This document shows positions 50,400 to 59,348 of a stretch of 64,000 nt of DNA, piece by piece. The DNA lies in the NCBI GenBank assembly GCA_009377385.1, contig WHUD01000004.1:1-64000 (forward strand), given 5' to 3'. Origin of the DNA: Actinophytocola sp. Lineage in GTDB: Bacteria; Actinomycetota; Actinomycetes; Mycobacteriales; Pseudonocardiaceae. A program made the position numbers and the translations under genes. How positions within the stretch are numbered: position 1 is the first letter of the stretch; each line of letters opens with the position of its first letter. The notes beneath the pieces are model-generated. The model was not told the DNA's origin, did not search any database, and was given only the letters and a program-made list of their open reading frames with translations.

Positions 50400-52742
50400 A
50401 TGCACGTCGCGGACAGCCACGACCTGATCCGCGTGCACGGCGCGTGCGAGAACAACCTCAAGGACGTCAGCGTCGAGCTCCCGAAGCGTCGGCTGACGGT
50501 GTTCACCGGCGTCTCCGGCTCCGGCAAGAGTTCGCTGGTGTTCAGCACCATCGCCGCGGAGTCGCAGCGGCTGATCAACGAGACGTACAGCGCGTTCGTG
50601 CAGGGCTTCATGCCGACGCTTGCCCGGCCCGAGGTCGACCTGCTCGACGGGTTGACGACCGCGATCATCGTTGACCAGGAGCGGATGGGCGCCAACCCCC
50701 GCTCAACGGTCGGCACCGTCACCGACGCCAACGCGATGCTGCGCATCCTCTTCAGCCGACTCGGTGAGCCGCACATCGGTCCGCCGTCGGCGTTCTCGTT
50801 CAACACCGCGTCGGTCCAGGCGTCTGGGATGATCAAGGTGGGCGACGGCAAGGCCGAGAAGGCCACCTTCTCCCGGACCGGTGGCATGTGTCCGAACTGC
50901 GAAGGCAGGGGAGCCGTCTCCGACTTCGACCTCACCGCGCTGTACGACGACAGCCTGTCGCTCAACGAGGGCGCTCTCACCATCCCGGGTTACAGCATGG
51001 ACGGCTGGTACGGCCGGATTCTCCGCGGCTGCGGTTTCTTCGACCCGGACAAACCGATCCGCAAGTACACCAAGACCGAGCTGCACGACCTGCTCCACAA
51101 GGAGCCGACCAAGATCAAGGTCGACGGCATCAACCTCACCTACGCGGGGCTGATCCCCACGATCCAGAGGTCCATGTTGTCCAAGGACAAGGAGGCGATG
51201 CAGCCGCACATCCGGGCGTTCGTGGACCGCGCCGTGGTCTTCACGGACTGTCCCGAGTGCGATGGCACCCGGCTCAGCCAGGCGGCTCGGTCGTCGAAGA
51301 TCGAGGGGATCAACATCGCTGACGCCTGTGCGATGCAGATCAACGACCTGGCGGCGTGGGTCGGCGGCCTCCACGAGCCGTCGGTGGCGCCGCTGCTCGC
51401 CGCGCTGCAGCACACCCTCGATTCCTTTGTGAAGATCGGGCTGGGCTATCTGAGCCTGGACCGGTCGTCGGGGACGCTGTCCGGCGGGGAGGCGCAGCGC
51501 ACCAAGATGATCCGACACCTCGGGTCGTCGCTGACCGACGTGACCTACGTGTTCGACGAGCCGACAATCGGGATGCATCCGCACGACATCCAGCGGATGA
51601 ACGATCTGCTGCTGCGACTGCGGGACAAGGGCAACACCGTGCTGGTCGTCGAGCACAAGCCGGAGGCGATCGCGATCGCCGACCACGTCGTCGACCTCGG
51701 CCCCGGTGCGGGCACGGCCGGTGGCGAGGTCGTGTTCGAGGGCACCGTCGACGGGCTGCGGGGTAGCGGCACGCTCACCGGGCGGCACATCGACGACCGC
51801 GCCTCGCTGAAGCCGTCGGTGCGAAAGGGCACGGACGTGCTCGAGGTGCGCGGGGCGAACCGCAACAACCTCCAGGACGTCGACGTCGACATCCCGCTCG
51901 GCGTGCTCTGCGTCGTCACCGGCGTCGCGGGCTCGGGGAAGAGCTCACTGATCCACGGCTCGGTGTCGGACCGGGACGGCGTGGTGGCGGTCGGCCAGGG
52001 CGCGATCCGCGGCTCGCGTCGCAGCAACCCGGCGACGTACACCGGACTGCTCGACCCGATCCGCAAGGCGTTCGCGAAGGCCAACGGCGTGAAGCCGGGG
52101 CTGTTCAGCGCCAACTCCGAGGGCGCATGCCCGACCTGCAACGGCGCCGGCGTCATCTACACCGATCTGGCGATGATGGCCGACGTCGCCACCACCTGTG
52201 AGGACTGCGAGGGCAAGCGGTTCCAGGCGTCGGTGCTGGAGTACACCTTCGGCGGTCGTGACATCAGCGAGGTGCTCGGGATGTCAGTGGCGGAGGCCGA
52301 GGAGTTCTTCGGCGCAGGGGAGGCGCGGACCCCGGTGGCCCACAAGATCCTGGAGCGGATGGACGACGTCGGACTCGGCTACCTGCGGCTCGGGCAGCCG
52401 CTGACCACACTGTCCGGCGGCGAGCGGCAGCGGCTGAAGCTGGCCATCCACATGGCCGAGAAGGGCGGCGTCTACGTGCTCGACGAGCCGACAACCGGTC
52501 TCCACCTCGCGGACGTCGAGCAGTTGCTCGGCCTGCTCGACCGGCTCGTCGACTCCGGCAAGTCGGTCATCGTCATCGAACACCACCAGGCGGTCATGGC
52601 GCACGCCGACTGGATCATCGACCTTGGTCCCGGCGCCGGTCACGACGGCGGCATGGTCGTCTTCGAAGGCACGCCCGCCGATCTTGTCGCCACTCAGCCG
52701 ACCCTCACCGGCGAGCACCTCGCGGCGTACGTGGGCACCTGA
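50400..52742 (+). CDS. UvrA-like ATPase (DrrC type, drug resistance)
   Basis: 780 residues, shorter than UvrA (about 950). Two ABC ATPase modules: Walker [10 protein letters not shown] near residue 37, signature LSGGEAQR, and [12 protein letters not shown]; then GVAGSGKSS near 510, [11 protein letters not shown] and [12 protein letters not shown]. Zinc-finger cysteines occur in [24 protein letters not shown] and CEDCEGKR. Shortened UvrA paralogs such as DrrC confer resistance to DNA-intercalating antibiotics. ATG 50400 follows GGGGAGA. It is 24 bases behind the VOC gene. It is not the housekeeping uvrA. Confidence 0.9.
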   Translation: MHVADSHDLIRVHGACENNLKDVSVELPKRRLTVFTGVSGSGKSSLVFSTIAAESQRLINETYSAFVQGFMPTLARPEVDLLDGLTTAIIVDQERMGANPRSTVGTVTDANAMLRILFSRLGEPHIGPPSAFSFNTASVQASGMIKVGDGKAEKATFSRTGGMCPNCEGRGAVSDFDLTALYDDSLSLNEGALTIPGYSMDGWYGRILRGCGFFDPDKPIRKYTKTELHDLLHKEPTKIKVDGINLTYAGLIPTIQRSMLSKDKEAMQPHIRAFVDRAVVFTDCPECDGTRLSQAARSSKIEGINIADACAMQINDLAAWVGGLHEPSVAPLLAALQHTLDSFVKIGLGYLSLDRSSGTLSGGEAQRTKMIRHLGSSLTDVTYVFDEPTIGMHPHDIQRMNDLLLRLRDKGNTVLVVEHKPEAIAIADHVVDLGPGAGTAGGEVVFEGTVDGLRGSGTLTGRHIDDRASLKPSVRKGTDVLEVRGANRNNLQDVDVDIPLGVLCVVTGVAGSGKSSLIHGSVSDRDGVVAVGQGAIRGSRRSNPATYTGLLDPIRKAFAKANGVKPGLFSANSEGACPTCNGAGVIYTDLAMMADVATTCEDCEGKRFQASVLEYTFGGRDISEVLGMSVAEAEEFFGAGEARTPVAHKILERMDDVGLGYLRLGQPLTTLSGGERQRLKLAIHMAEKGGVYVLDEPTTGLHLADVEQLLGLLDRLVDSGKSVIVIEHHQAVMAHADWIIDLGPGAGHDGGMVVFEGTPADLVATQPTLTGEHLAAYVGT

Positions 52743-52758
52743 CGCTCTGTGGGGTGCG

Positions 52759-52807
52759 GCCGAGGGTGGCCCCGGGTGGGTTATCGCGACCCAGGGTCAC
52801 TCTCGGC
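52759..52807 (+). terminator. hairpin terminator after the UvrA-like gene
   Basis: Arms 52759-52779 and 52787-52807 pair at 17 of 21 positions with a seven-base loop, 16 bases after the stop. Confidence 0.6.
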
Positions 52808-53049
52808 CCATCTAGCTGTAACGCCGATAAGCTACATTATGTTAAGTAGAGGTTATGCGCAGCGATAGCGGTCGATCCCCTGCTATAGATGGTTGCCCTC
52901 CGGTTTCGGTCGTTCGGCCGAGTACGTGCTGTATGGCACCAGGCGTCGACGTGTGCTGACGAGCAGTGCTCGATCTGCTCGCCGAGAGCCGATGTCGCAG
53001 TGGCTGGCGCTCCGTCTTCCCCGCTTGCCCCATCGGACGCCCGACGGTC

Positions 53050-53075
53050 GCTATTTCGTCACGTGACGGAATAGC
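53050..53075. repeat. 26-bp near-perfect palindrome with core CGTCACGTGACG
   Basis: Thirteen-base arms (GCTATTTCGTCAC with one mismatch to its partner) centred on CACGTG, 18 bases beyond the stop of the minus-strand permease. It shares its core with the palindrome at 49023-49038. Confidence 0.55.
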
Positions 53076-53093
53076 GTGCGGGTAGCTTCTTCC

Positions 53094-53885
53094 TCAGACC
53101 TTCCGTTTGAACGCCCACACCGACAGCGGTGCAAAGACGAGCACGATCGCCAACGCCCACAACAGCGAGCCAACGACTGGCTCGGCGACCTCGCCGCCGA
53201 GCATCATCCCACGGCATGCGTCCGCGAGGATACTCACCGGGTTGACGTCGACGAAGACCTGCAGCCAACCCGGCATCGTCTCCGCAGGCACGAAGACGTT
53301 GCTGACGAACGTCACCGGGAACAGCGCGGTGAAGCCGAAGATCTGCACCCGTTCGGGGTCCTTGGCCATGACCCCCACGAGCACCGCCACCCATGAGAAC
53401 GCCAGTGCGAACGCGAGCAGCAGCAGTACCGAGCCGAGCAAACCCGCCAGGTTGGTCTCGATACGGAAGCCGAGGATCGCCCCGATGCCGAGCACGAGCA
53501 CGATCGACCACAGCTGTTTCACCTGATCGGCGGTGATCCGGCCCGCGAGTGGCGCCCATCGCGCGATCGGCAGCGAGCGGAGCCGGTCGAACACGCCCTT
53601 GGTGAGGTCGGTGTTGAGCCCTTGCCCGACATAGAGCGTCACGAACAGCATGTTCATCACGAGCATGCCTGGCAGCATGAACGTCAGGTACTGCTGGACG
53701 TCGCCGGCGATCGCGCCGCCGAAGACGTAGGTGAACAGCAGCACGAACATGATCGGCTGGATGCTGAAGTCGCTCAGCTCCCACGGGTTGTGCCGCACCT
53801 GGACGACGGTGCGCCATGCCAGTGTCAGCGTCTGCCGCAATCCCTCGATCGGCGCCACGCGGGGGGACAATTCGGGCGTAGTCAT
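53094..53885 (-). CDS. ABC-2 type permease (DrrB family)
   Basis: 263 residues with six predicted helices. The DrrB-type start TLTLAWRTVVQVRHNPWELSDFSIQPIMFVLLFTYVFGG and the mid segment GVFDRLRSLPIARWAPLAGR are characteristic of daunorubicin-type exporters. It forms the transport channel for the ATPase encoded just upstream, with which it overlaps by four bases (ATGA). Together with the UvrA-like gene facing it, the locus contains all three protein types of the DrrA, DrrB, DrrC resistance set. Confidence 0.87.
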   Translation of the reverse strand: MTTPELSPRVAPIEGLRQTLTLAWRTVVQVRHNPWELSDFSIQPIMFVLLFTYVFGGAIAGDVQQYLTFMLPGMLVMNMLFVTLYVGQGLNTDLTKGVFDRLRSLPIARWAPLAGRITADQVKQLWSIVLVLGIGAILGFRIETNLAGLLGSVLLLLAFALAFSWVAVLVGVMAKDPERVQIFGFTALFPVTFVSNVFVPAETMPGWLQVFVDVNPVSILADACRGMMLGGEVAEPVVGSLLWALAIVLVFAPLSVWAFKRKV

Positions 53886-54856
53886 GCCGACACCTCCCTG
53901 TCCGTCACCTGTCCGTTGTCGGTTTGCTCGGCCGGATGCCCGGTCAGCGACAGGAAGACCTCGTCCAGGCTGGAGCTGCGCAACGAGAGTTCGGTGATCG
54001 TGATGCCAGCGTCGTCCAGCCTGCGCACGGCTGTCGGCAGGACGTCGTGGTCGGTCACCGGTGCGGTGACCAGCAGCCCCCGCACGTCGGGTTCGACACC
54101 GGTCAGGTCGCCGACGATGTTGCGCACCGTGTCCAGTGCGGCGGAGTCCGCCGGGCGCACCGCCAGCGACTGCGCGCCGATCTTGGCCTTGAGTTCGTCC
54201 GGGGTGCCGGTTTCGATGACCCTACCCTGGTCGATGACGGCGATGTTGTCGGCGAGCGCGTCCGCCTCGTCGAGGTACTGCGTGGTGAGCAGCACCGTGA
54301 CGCCGTCCGCGACGAGATGTCGGATCAGGTCCCAGAGTTCGAGTCTGCTGCGGGGATCGAGACCGGTCGTCGGCTCGTCCAGGTACAGCAGCCTGGGTTG
54401 TCCGACCAGGCTTGCGGCGAGGTCGAGTCGTCTGCGCATGCCGCCGGAGTAGCCCTTGACCGCCCGGTCGGCCGCGTCCGCCAGGTGGAACCGGTCGAGC
54501 AGTTCTCGCCCCCGTTGCTTCGCCTCGCGTCGCGGGATGCCAAGCAGCCTGCCGATGAGCAGCAGGTTCTCGGCTCCGGCCAGCGTTTCGTCGACCGATG
54601 CGTACTGCCCGGTCATGCCGATAAGTTGGCGCACCTGGTGGGCTTGCCGCTCGACGTCGTAGCCGCCGACAGTCGCGCGACCCGCATCCGGTCTGAGCAG
54701 GGTCGCCAGGATGCGCACCGCCGTTGTCTTGCCCGCTCCGTTGGGTCCGAGCAGGCCGAACACGGTGCCTGATTTCACGGTGAGATCGACGCCGTCAAGG
54801 GCTGTAGTTTCGGCGAATCGCTTGACGAGCCCCTCTGCCACAATCGCGTTGGTCAT
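53882..54856 (-). CDS. ABC transporter ATPase (DrrA family)
   Basis: 324 residues. Walker A is GPNGAGKTT near residue 38, signature YSGGMRRRL, Walker [14 protein letters not shown], and the DrrA-type C-terminal regulatory domain with LSLRSSSLDEVFLSLTGH closes the protein. Family members power export of drugs or lipids through a DrrB partner. A single ATG at 54856 starts it; AAGGGACC lies upstream. The substrate is unknown. Confidence 0.9.
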   Translation of the reverse strand: MTNAIVAEGLVKRFAETTALDGVDLTVKSGTVFGLLGPNGAGKTTAVRILATLLRPDAGRATVGGYDVERQAHQVRQLIGMTGQYASVDETLAGAENLLLIGRLLGIPRREAKQRGRELLDRFHLADAADRAVKGYSGGMRRRLDLAASLVGQPRLLYLDEPTTGLDPRSRLELWDLIRHLVADGVTVLLTTQYLDEADALADNIAVIDQGRVIETGTPDELKAKIGAQSLAVRPADSAALDTVRNIVGDLTGVEPDVRGLLVTAPVTDHDVLPTAVRRLDDAGITITELSLRSSSLDEVFLSLTGHPAEQTDNGQVTDREVSA

Positions 54857-54935
54857 GAAAGTGGTCCCTTGATGTGGAGTTTGTGGGACCAGTCTGCCGC
54901 ACGACGCCGACAGTTTCCGCCGATTTTGCGGCGAC

Positions 54936-54977
54936 GTCTTGAGCGGCGAACTCGACGTCGTGAGCGTGGGACACGAC
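54936..54977 (+). repeat. 21-bp tandem repeat array, locus B
   Basis: Two diverged 21-bp units (54936-54956 beginning GTCTTGAGCGG, 54957-54977 beginning GTCGTGAGCGTGG) immediately beyond the stop of the PPOX gene. Confidence 0.7.
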
Positions 54978-54984
54978 GCTGGGG

Positions 54985-55395
54985 CTACCCTGCGCGGTTG
55001 GGGCCCGCTCGGGTGGGCGTGATCCGGAGCAGTACGCGCTGTTCGGAGCGCATCGAGTCACGGTACTCGTCCCAGTCTGGGTGTTCGCCGGAGATCGTGC
55101 GGTAGTACTCAACGAGGCCGTCCATCGCCTCCGGCAGTTCGACGATGTCGGCGGTTCCGTCGAGTTGCATCCACTCGCCGAAGAACTCGTCGGGCAGTAC
55201 GCATAGTGACACGCGTGGGTCCCGGCGGACGTTGCGCACTTTGTATGCGGGCGCGCGGGTGCTGATCACCGGTGTGCCCGAGGCGTCCAGCGCAACGAGT
55301 ACCGGCGAGAGCTGGGGTGAACCGTCCGTACGGGAGGTCGCCAGTACCGCGCGATGCCGTTGGGTGAGGATCTGCCGTGCTTTCGCGATGTCCAT
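54985..55395 (-). CDS. PPOX class F420-dependent oxidoreductase (TIGR03618 type)
   Basis: 136 residues from ATG 55395 (MDIAKARQILTQRHRAVLAT). The pyridoxamine-phosphate-oxidase-like beta barrel is marked by GSPQLSPVLVALDASGTPVISTR, KVRNVRRDPRVSLCVLPDE and the closing LLRITPTRAGP. The TIGR03618 group uses F420 or FMN. The frame continues upstream to 55536 through the tandem repeat array, which argues for the shorter start. A single small enzyme of unknown substrate. Confidence 0.8.
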   Translation of the reverse strand: MDIAKARQILTQRHRAVLATSRTDGSPQLSPVLVALDASGTPVISTRAPAYKVRNVRRDPRVSLCVLPDEFFGEWMQLDGTADIVELPEAMDGLVEYYRTISGEHPDWDEYRDSMRSEQRVLLRITPTRAGPNRAG

Positions 55396-55451
55396 GTCAG
55401 CCAGGATGCCGGGTACGGGGTGTCCGCGCATGCCGCCCGGCGCCCGACGGC

Positions 55452-55531
55452 GGTTGGTGGAACACAGCGTCGGGAGCGGCGAACACGCCGTCAGGAACGT
55501 GGAACACGGCGTCGGGAACGGGGGACACGAA
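55452..55531 (+). repeat. 21-bp tandem repeat array, locus C
   Basis: A 17-base partial unit and three complete units (55469-55489, 55490-55510, 55511-55531); typical start GTCAGGAACGTGG. It lies beside the terminator of the SPFH/NfeD genes. Confidence 0.85.
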
Positions 55532-55534
55532 CGC

Positions 55535-55572
55535 AACCGGGGGCGGTCGGAGAACCCCGACCGCCCCCGGTT
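55535..55572 (-). terminator. hairpin terminator after the SPFH gene
   Basis: Perfect 16-base arms (AACCGGGGGCGGTCGG at 55535-55550 with 55557-55572) and a six-base loop, about 50 bases beyond the SPFH stop. Confidence 0.8.
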
Positions 55573-55620
55573 GCCCCGTCCGGCCGCCCCCGTGCGGCGT
55601 CTGTCAGCGTGCGGCGGACT

Positions 55621-56934
55621 TCAGCGCTGGCCGTAGCCGGGCGGCGGACCGCCCTGCGGGCCGCCGGGGCCGGCAGGCCCACCGCCGCCCTCCGGCGGCC
55701 GGGGCGGGTTCGGCGGCTGCTGCGCCTCGTTGTCCGGCTTCTCCCCCAGAATCTTCTGCGTCTCGCTCGGGTCGCCCTTGAGCGTCTTGGCGACGGCGGG
55801 CGGCACCGGGCCTGCCCCACCGGGACCGCTCAACGGACCGGCGACCTCCTTCCGTGCGACGGCCTCCGCAGCGCGCACCGCCTCGGCCACCTCCGGGTCG
55901 GTCGTGGTGTCGAACCAGCTCGCGACCTCGTTCTCGTCCAGCTGCGGCGGCTCGGTGGTCTCCTCCGACGGTTCGTAGCGGAACACGCCGTCCTGGTCCG
56001 GCTTGCCGAGGCTGCGGGCGAAGCCCTCAAGCGCCTTGCCGTAGTCGCTTGGCACCAGCCACACCTTGTTCGCGTCGCCCTGCGCCATCTGCGGCAGCGT
56101 CTGCAGGTACTGGTACGCCAACACCTCCGGCGTCGGCCTACCAGCCTTGATCGCGGCGAACACCTTCTCGATCGCCTTCGCCTGCCCCTGCGCCTGCAGA
56201 TAACGGGCAGCGCGCTCACCCTGAGCGCGCAGGATGCGGGACTGCCGCTCCGCCTCCGCGGACAGGATCGCCGCCTGCTTGGCGCCTTCCGCGGCAAGGA
56301 TCTGGCTCTGCTTCTGACCCTCTGCCTTCTTGATGGCGGATTCCCTGTCACCCTCGGCGTTGAGGATCATCGCGCGCTTCTCCCTGTCAGCGCGCATCTG
56401 CTTCTCCATGGAGTCCTGAATGGACGGCGGCGGGTCGATCGCCTTCAGCTCGACGCGGGCCACGCGGATGCCCCAGCGGCCGGTCGCCTCGTCAAGCACG
56501 CCGCGCAGCTGCTGGTTGATCTGGTCGCGGGAGGTCAGCGTCTCCTCAAGGCTCATGCCACCGACCAGGTTGCGCAGCGTGGTCGTGGTGAGCTGCTCGA
56601 CACCGACGATGTAGTTCGAGATCTCGTACACCGCAGCGCGCGAGTCGGTGACCTGGAAATACACCACGGTGTCGATCGACACGGTGAGGTTGTCCTGGGT
56701 GATCACCGGCTGCGGCGGGAACGAGACCACCTGTTCGCGCAGGTCGATGCGGGCGCGCACCTTGTCAAGGAACGGCACCAGGAAGTTCAGGCCGGGCGGG
56801 GCCACGGTCTTGAACTTGCCGAGCCGTTCGATGACCGCGGCCTGCGCCTGCGGCACGACCATGATCGCCTTGAAGACCACGATCGCCACGAACAATACGA
56901 CGACGATGAGGACGATGAGGGCTGCTGCTTCCAC
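55621..56934 (-). CDS. SPFH/Band 7 (stomatin-like) membrane protein
   Basis: 437 residues. One N-terminal helix (AAALIVLIVVVLFVAIVVFKAIMVV), then the SPFH domain (VIERLGKFKTVAPPGLNFLVPFLDKVR, REQVVSFPPQPVITQDNLTVSIDTVVYFQV) and a coiled-coil/flotillin-like helix with REKRAMILNAEGDRESAIKKAEG. A disordered Pro/Gly tail ends the protein. Stomatin-like proteins scaffold membrane microdomains, usually with an NfeD partner encoded next to them, as here. GTG start behind GGGGAG. Confidence 0.88.
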   Translation of the reverse strand: MEAAALIVLIVVVLFVAIVVFKAIMVVPQAQAAVIERLGKFKTVAPPGLNFLVPFLDKVRARIDLREQVVSFPPQPVITQDNLTVSIDTVVYFQVTDSRAAVYEISNYIVGVEQLTTTTLRNLVGGMSLEETLTSRDQINQQLRGVLDEATGRWGIRVARVELKAIDPPPSIQDSMEKQMRADREKRAMILNAEGDRESAIKKAEGQKQSQILAAEGAKQAAILSAEAERQSRILRAQGERAARYLQAQGQAKAIEKVFAAIKAGRPTPEVLAYQYLQTLPQMAQGDANKVWLVPSDYGKALEGFARSLGKPDQDGVFRYEPSEETTEPPQLDENEVASWFDTTTDPEVAEAVRAAEAVARKEVAGPLSGPGGAGPVPPAVAKTLKGDPSETQKILGEKPDNEAQQPPNPPRPPEGGGGPAGPGGPQGGPPPGYGQR

Positions 56935-57026
56935 TGCTGTCTACTCCCCTGTCCGATTCATGCCGGAGGCATCGCTGGTTCGCACGGTACTGCCGTGAAC
57001 CCTGCCGGGCATCCTGACATTGGCTC

Positions 57027-57455
57027 CTACGGCTCCGACGACACGACGGCCGTCGCACCAGCGATCTCGACGACGGTGACGGTAGCGCCGGGCTCGATGA
57101 CCTGTCCTTCGATGTAGCTGCGCGCGGACCACTCGTCGCCTGCCAGCTTCACCCTGCCCTGGTGCGAATCCACAGTGGACAAGGCTACCGCCCGCGCGCC
57201 GACGAGGGCTTCCGCGTTGGTCCGCACGCCGGGCCCTAGCAGGAACCGGCGCTTGAGGGCGGGCCGGGCGAGCACCAGCAACCCGATTGAGGTGATCGCG
57301 AAGATCCCGGCGGCGACGTACTGGCTCCCCGTCAGCGCCGTCGCACCTGCGGCGGCTAGCGCGCCCGATCCGAGCATCACCAGCACTAAATCGCCCGAGA
57401 GCACCTCGGCCGCGAACAGTGCGATGCCCACGATCAACCAGATCAGCGCTGCCAT
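57027..57455 (-). CDS. NfeD family protein
   Basis: 142 residues: three or four helices in the first 70 residues (LIWLIVGIALFAAEVLSGDLVLVMLGSGALAAAG, YVAAGIFAITSIGLLVLAR) and an OB-fold-like domain (VGARAVALSTVDSHQGRVKLAGDEWSARS). NfeD proteins work with stomatins; the SPFH gene lies 92 bases downstream on the same strand. Confidence 0.88.
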   Translation of the reverse strand: MAALIWLIVGIALFAAEVLSGDLVLVMLGSGALAAAGATALTGSQYVAAGIFAITSIGLLVLARPALKRRFLLGPGVRTNAEALVGARAVALSTVDSHQGRVKLAGDEWSARSYIEGQVIEPGATVTVVEIAGATAVVSSEP

Positions 57456-57510
57456 GGCTCCATGGTGTCAGAAACCGGGTCGCGTGACGTGCCATTACCG
57501 CCGCCGTGAC

Positions 57511-58323
57511 CTATGCGTGATCTTGATCAGGCTCGGTGACGAAGTCAATCAACCGTTCGACCGACCCGATGAGCGGCGTCTCGAGGTCCCGGAAGCTGGA
57601 CACCGATGCGAGCACCCGCCGCCAGCCATCGGCGGGCTCACCCCAGCCAAGCGCCTGGCAGACGCCGTCTTTCCACGGCACTCCCCTCGGCACTTCCGGC
57701 CACGCCATGATGCCCACCGCCTCCGGCTTCACCGCCTGCCAGATGTCGACGTACGGATGCCCGGTGACCAGCACGTTCTCGTCGGCGATGGCGTCGACGA
57801 TGCGGGACTCCTTGCTGCCATCGACGAGGTGATCGACCAACACGCCGAGGCGTCGTCCCGGCCCGGTGCCGAAGTTGGCGATGTCTGCCGCGAGGTCGTC
57901 GACGCCACCTAGCGGTTCGACGACGACGCCCTCGACGCGCAGGTCGTGGCCCCAGACGCGCTCGATGAGTTCGGCGTCGTGGGTGCCCTCCACCCAGATG
58001 CGGGAGTCGCGGGCGGTGCGGGCGCGCACCGGTCCGGCGTGAACCGAGCCGGACGCGGACGTCGCGGGGCCGGTCTCGCGGCGGCGCACGGGCACGAGCG
58101 TCACCGGCTTGCCCTCGAGCAGGAACCCCGCCAGGGACAGCGGGAAGACACGCTCCGCGCCGTGACGGTCCTCCAGGACGACGTTGCCATGCTCGATGCG
58201 GACGACCGCGCCGCAGAACCCGCTGCCGGGGTCCTCGACGACGAGCCCCGGCTCCGCCTCGACCTCGGGCACGGTTCGCTTGCGCTTGCGGGAGAGGACG
58301 TCACCGTAGCTGTGGGAACGCAC
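57511..58323 (-). CDS. DUF3097 family protein
   Basis: 270 residues from GTG 58323 (MRSHSYGDVLSRKRKRTVPEVE). Conserved-looking stretches are GLVVEDPGSGFCGAVVRIEHGNVVLEDRHGAERVFPL, RIWVEGTHDAELIERVWGHDLRVEGVVVEPLGG and the C-terminal half. The family is restricted to actinobacteria and has no described function; a Toprim-like or nuclease fold has been suggested by the IWVEGxxDAELIERVWG segment. A GTG at 58368 is the alternative start, 12 bases after the MBL stop. Confidence 0.8.
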   Translation of the reverse strand: MRSHSYGDVLSRKRKRTVPEVEAEPGLVVEDPGSGFCGAVVRIEHGNVVLEDRHGAERVFPLSLAGFLLEGKPVTLVPVRRRETGPATSASGSVHAGPVRARTARDSRIWVEGTHDAELIERVWGHDLRVEGVVVEPLGGVDDLAADIANFGTGPGRRLGVLVDHLVDGSKESRIVDAIADENVLVTGHPYVDIWQAVKPEAVGIMAWPEVPRGVPWKDGVCQALGWGEPADGWRRVLASVSSFRDLETPLIGSVERLIDFVTEPDQDHA

Positions 58324-58380
58324 GGCGGTTACGCTACCGGCGCGCGACGTCGGCGGGGGTGCCGCCACGCCGTCAGGACG

Positions 58381-59310
58381 TCACTCCGCTGCAGGGTCGA
58401 GCCGCGTCTCCCCCACGGCGAGTGCCCACAGGTCGTCCGGGTCCTTGCCCGCTGCCGCCCACTCCTTGCGGATCACCCGCAGCGGCTCATCCACCGGCTC
58501 CCTTGTCAGCACGAACGTGCCCCAGTGCATGCCTGCCAGCCGCCGCGCGCCGAGGTCGTCCAGCGCCAGGATCGCCTCCTCCGGGTTCATGTGCACGTTC
58601 CGCATGAACCAGCGCGGCTCGTACGCGCCGATCGGCATCATGGCGACGTCGATGCCCGGATACCGCCTGCCGACCTCGGCGAACCGCTCGCCGTAGCCGG
58701 AGTCGCCCGCGTGGTACGTGCGGGTGCCGTCCGGTGCGCTGATGACCCAGCCGCCCCACAGGGTCTTGCAGGTGTCGAACAGGCCGCGCCTGCTCCAGTG
58801 GTGCGTCGGGGTGAAGTCGAACCGCACCCCTGCCACCTCGGCGGATTCCCACCAGTCCAGTTCGGTCACCGCGGAGAAGCCGCGCTTGGCGAACCAGCCG
58901 CCGAGCCCCCTACCAGCCAGGATCGGCGTCGAACGGGGCAGCCTGCGGATCGTCGGCCAGTCCAGGTGGTCGTAGTGGTCGTGGCTGATCAGCACCGCGT
59001 CGACGTCGGGAAGCTCGGACCACGCGACGCCGGGCGGGGTCAGCCGGGGCGGTGTGCCGACGATCTTGTCCGACCAGACCGGGTCGATCAGCACACACGC
59101 GCCGCCGATGCGCACCACGTACGTCGCGTGCCCCACCCAGGTCCATGCCGTCGCGCCGGGCGGCACCGGAGGCAGACCGCTGCGCAGCACGGGGATCCGG
59201 TCGCGGTTCTCCGTCGAGCCACGGAACCCGCCCTCGCGGGTGATCCGGAACAGCTCGCGGGGCCCCGGAAGGGGCGTTGTCAGACGATCACGGAAATCAG
59301 ACCTGGGCAT
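58381..59310 (-). CDS. metallo-beta-lactamase fold hydrolase (NAPE-PLD-like)
   Basis: 309 residues from ATG 59310. Zinc motif HDHYDHLD, with further metal ligands in THHWSRR, HAGDSGY and MHWGTF; TWVGHATYVVRIGG begins the core. The layout matches the UlaG/NAPE-PLD branch of MBL proteins, some of which act on N-acylphosphatidylethanolamine. The substrate here is unknown. It is one of four co-directional genes (DUF3090, SCO1664-like, MBL, DUF3097). Confidence 0.83.
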   Translation of the reverse strand: MPRSDFRDRLTTPLPGPRELFRITREGGFRGSTENRDRIPVLRSGLPPVPPGATAWTWVGHATYVVRIGGACVLIDPVWSDKIVGTPPRLTPPGVAWSELPDVDAVLISHDHYDHLDWPTIRRLPRSTPILAGRGLGGWFAKRGFSAVTELDWWESAEVAGVRFDFTPTHHWSRRGLFDTCKTLWGGWVISAPDGTRTYHAGDSGYGERFAEVGRRYPGIDVAMMPIGAYEPRWFMRNVHMNPEEAILALDDLGARRLAGMHWGTFVLTREPVDEPLRVIRKEWAAAGKDPDDLWALAVGETRLDPAAE

Positions 59311-59348
59311 AATCCCAGTGTGCAGGAGTCCCACCCGGGCCGCACTCG

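Larger units (their letters stand above)
52743..53093. other. 351-base intergenic region between the UvrA-like and DrrB genes
   Basis: Contains an imperfect terminator hairpin (52759-52807) and a near-perfect 26-base palindrome (53050-53075). An AT-rich patch lies near 52830-52860. No reading frame or RNA gene is recognised. Confidence 0.5.

Noticed and set aside
50400-52742. Housekeeping uvrA
   Set aside because: It is about 170 residues shorter than UvrA and sits in an AraC/VOC resistance context.
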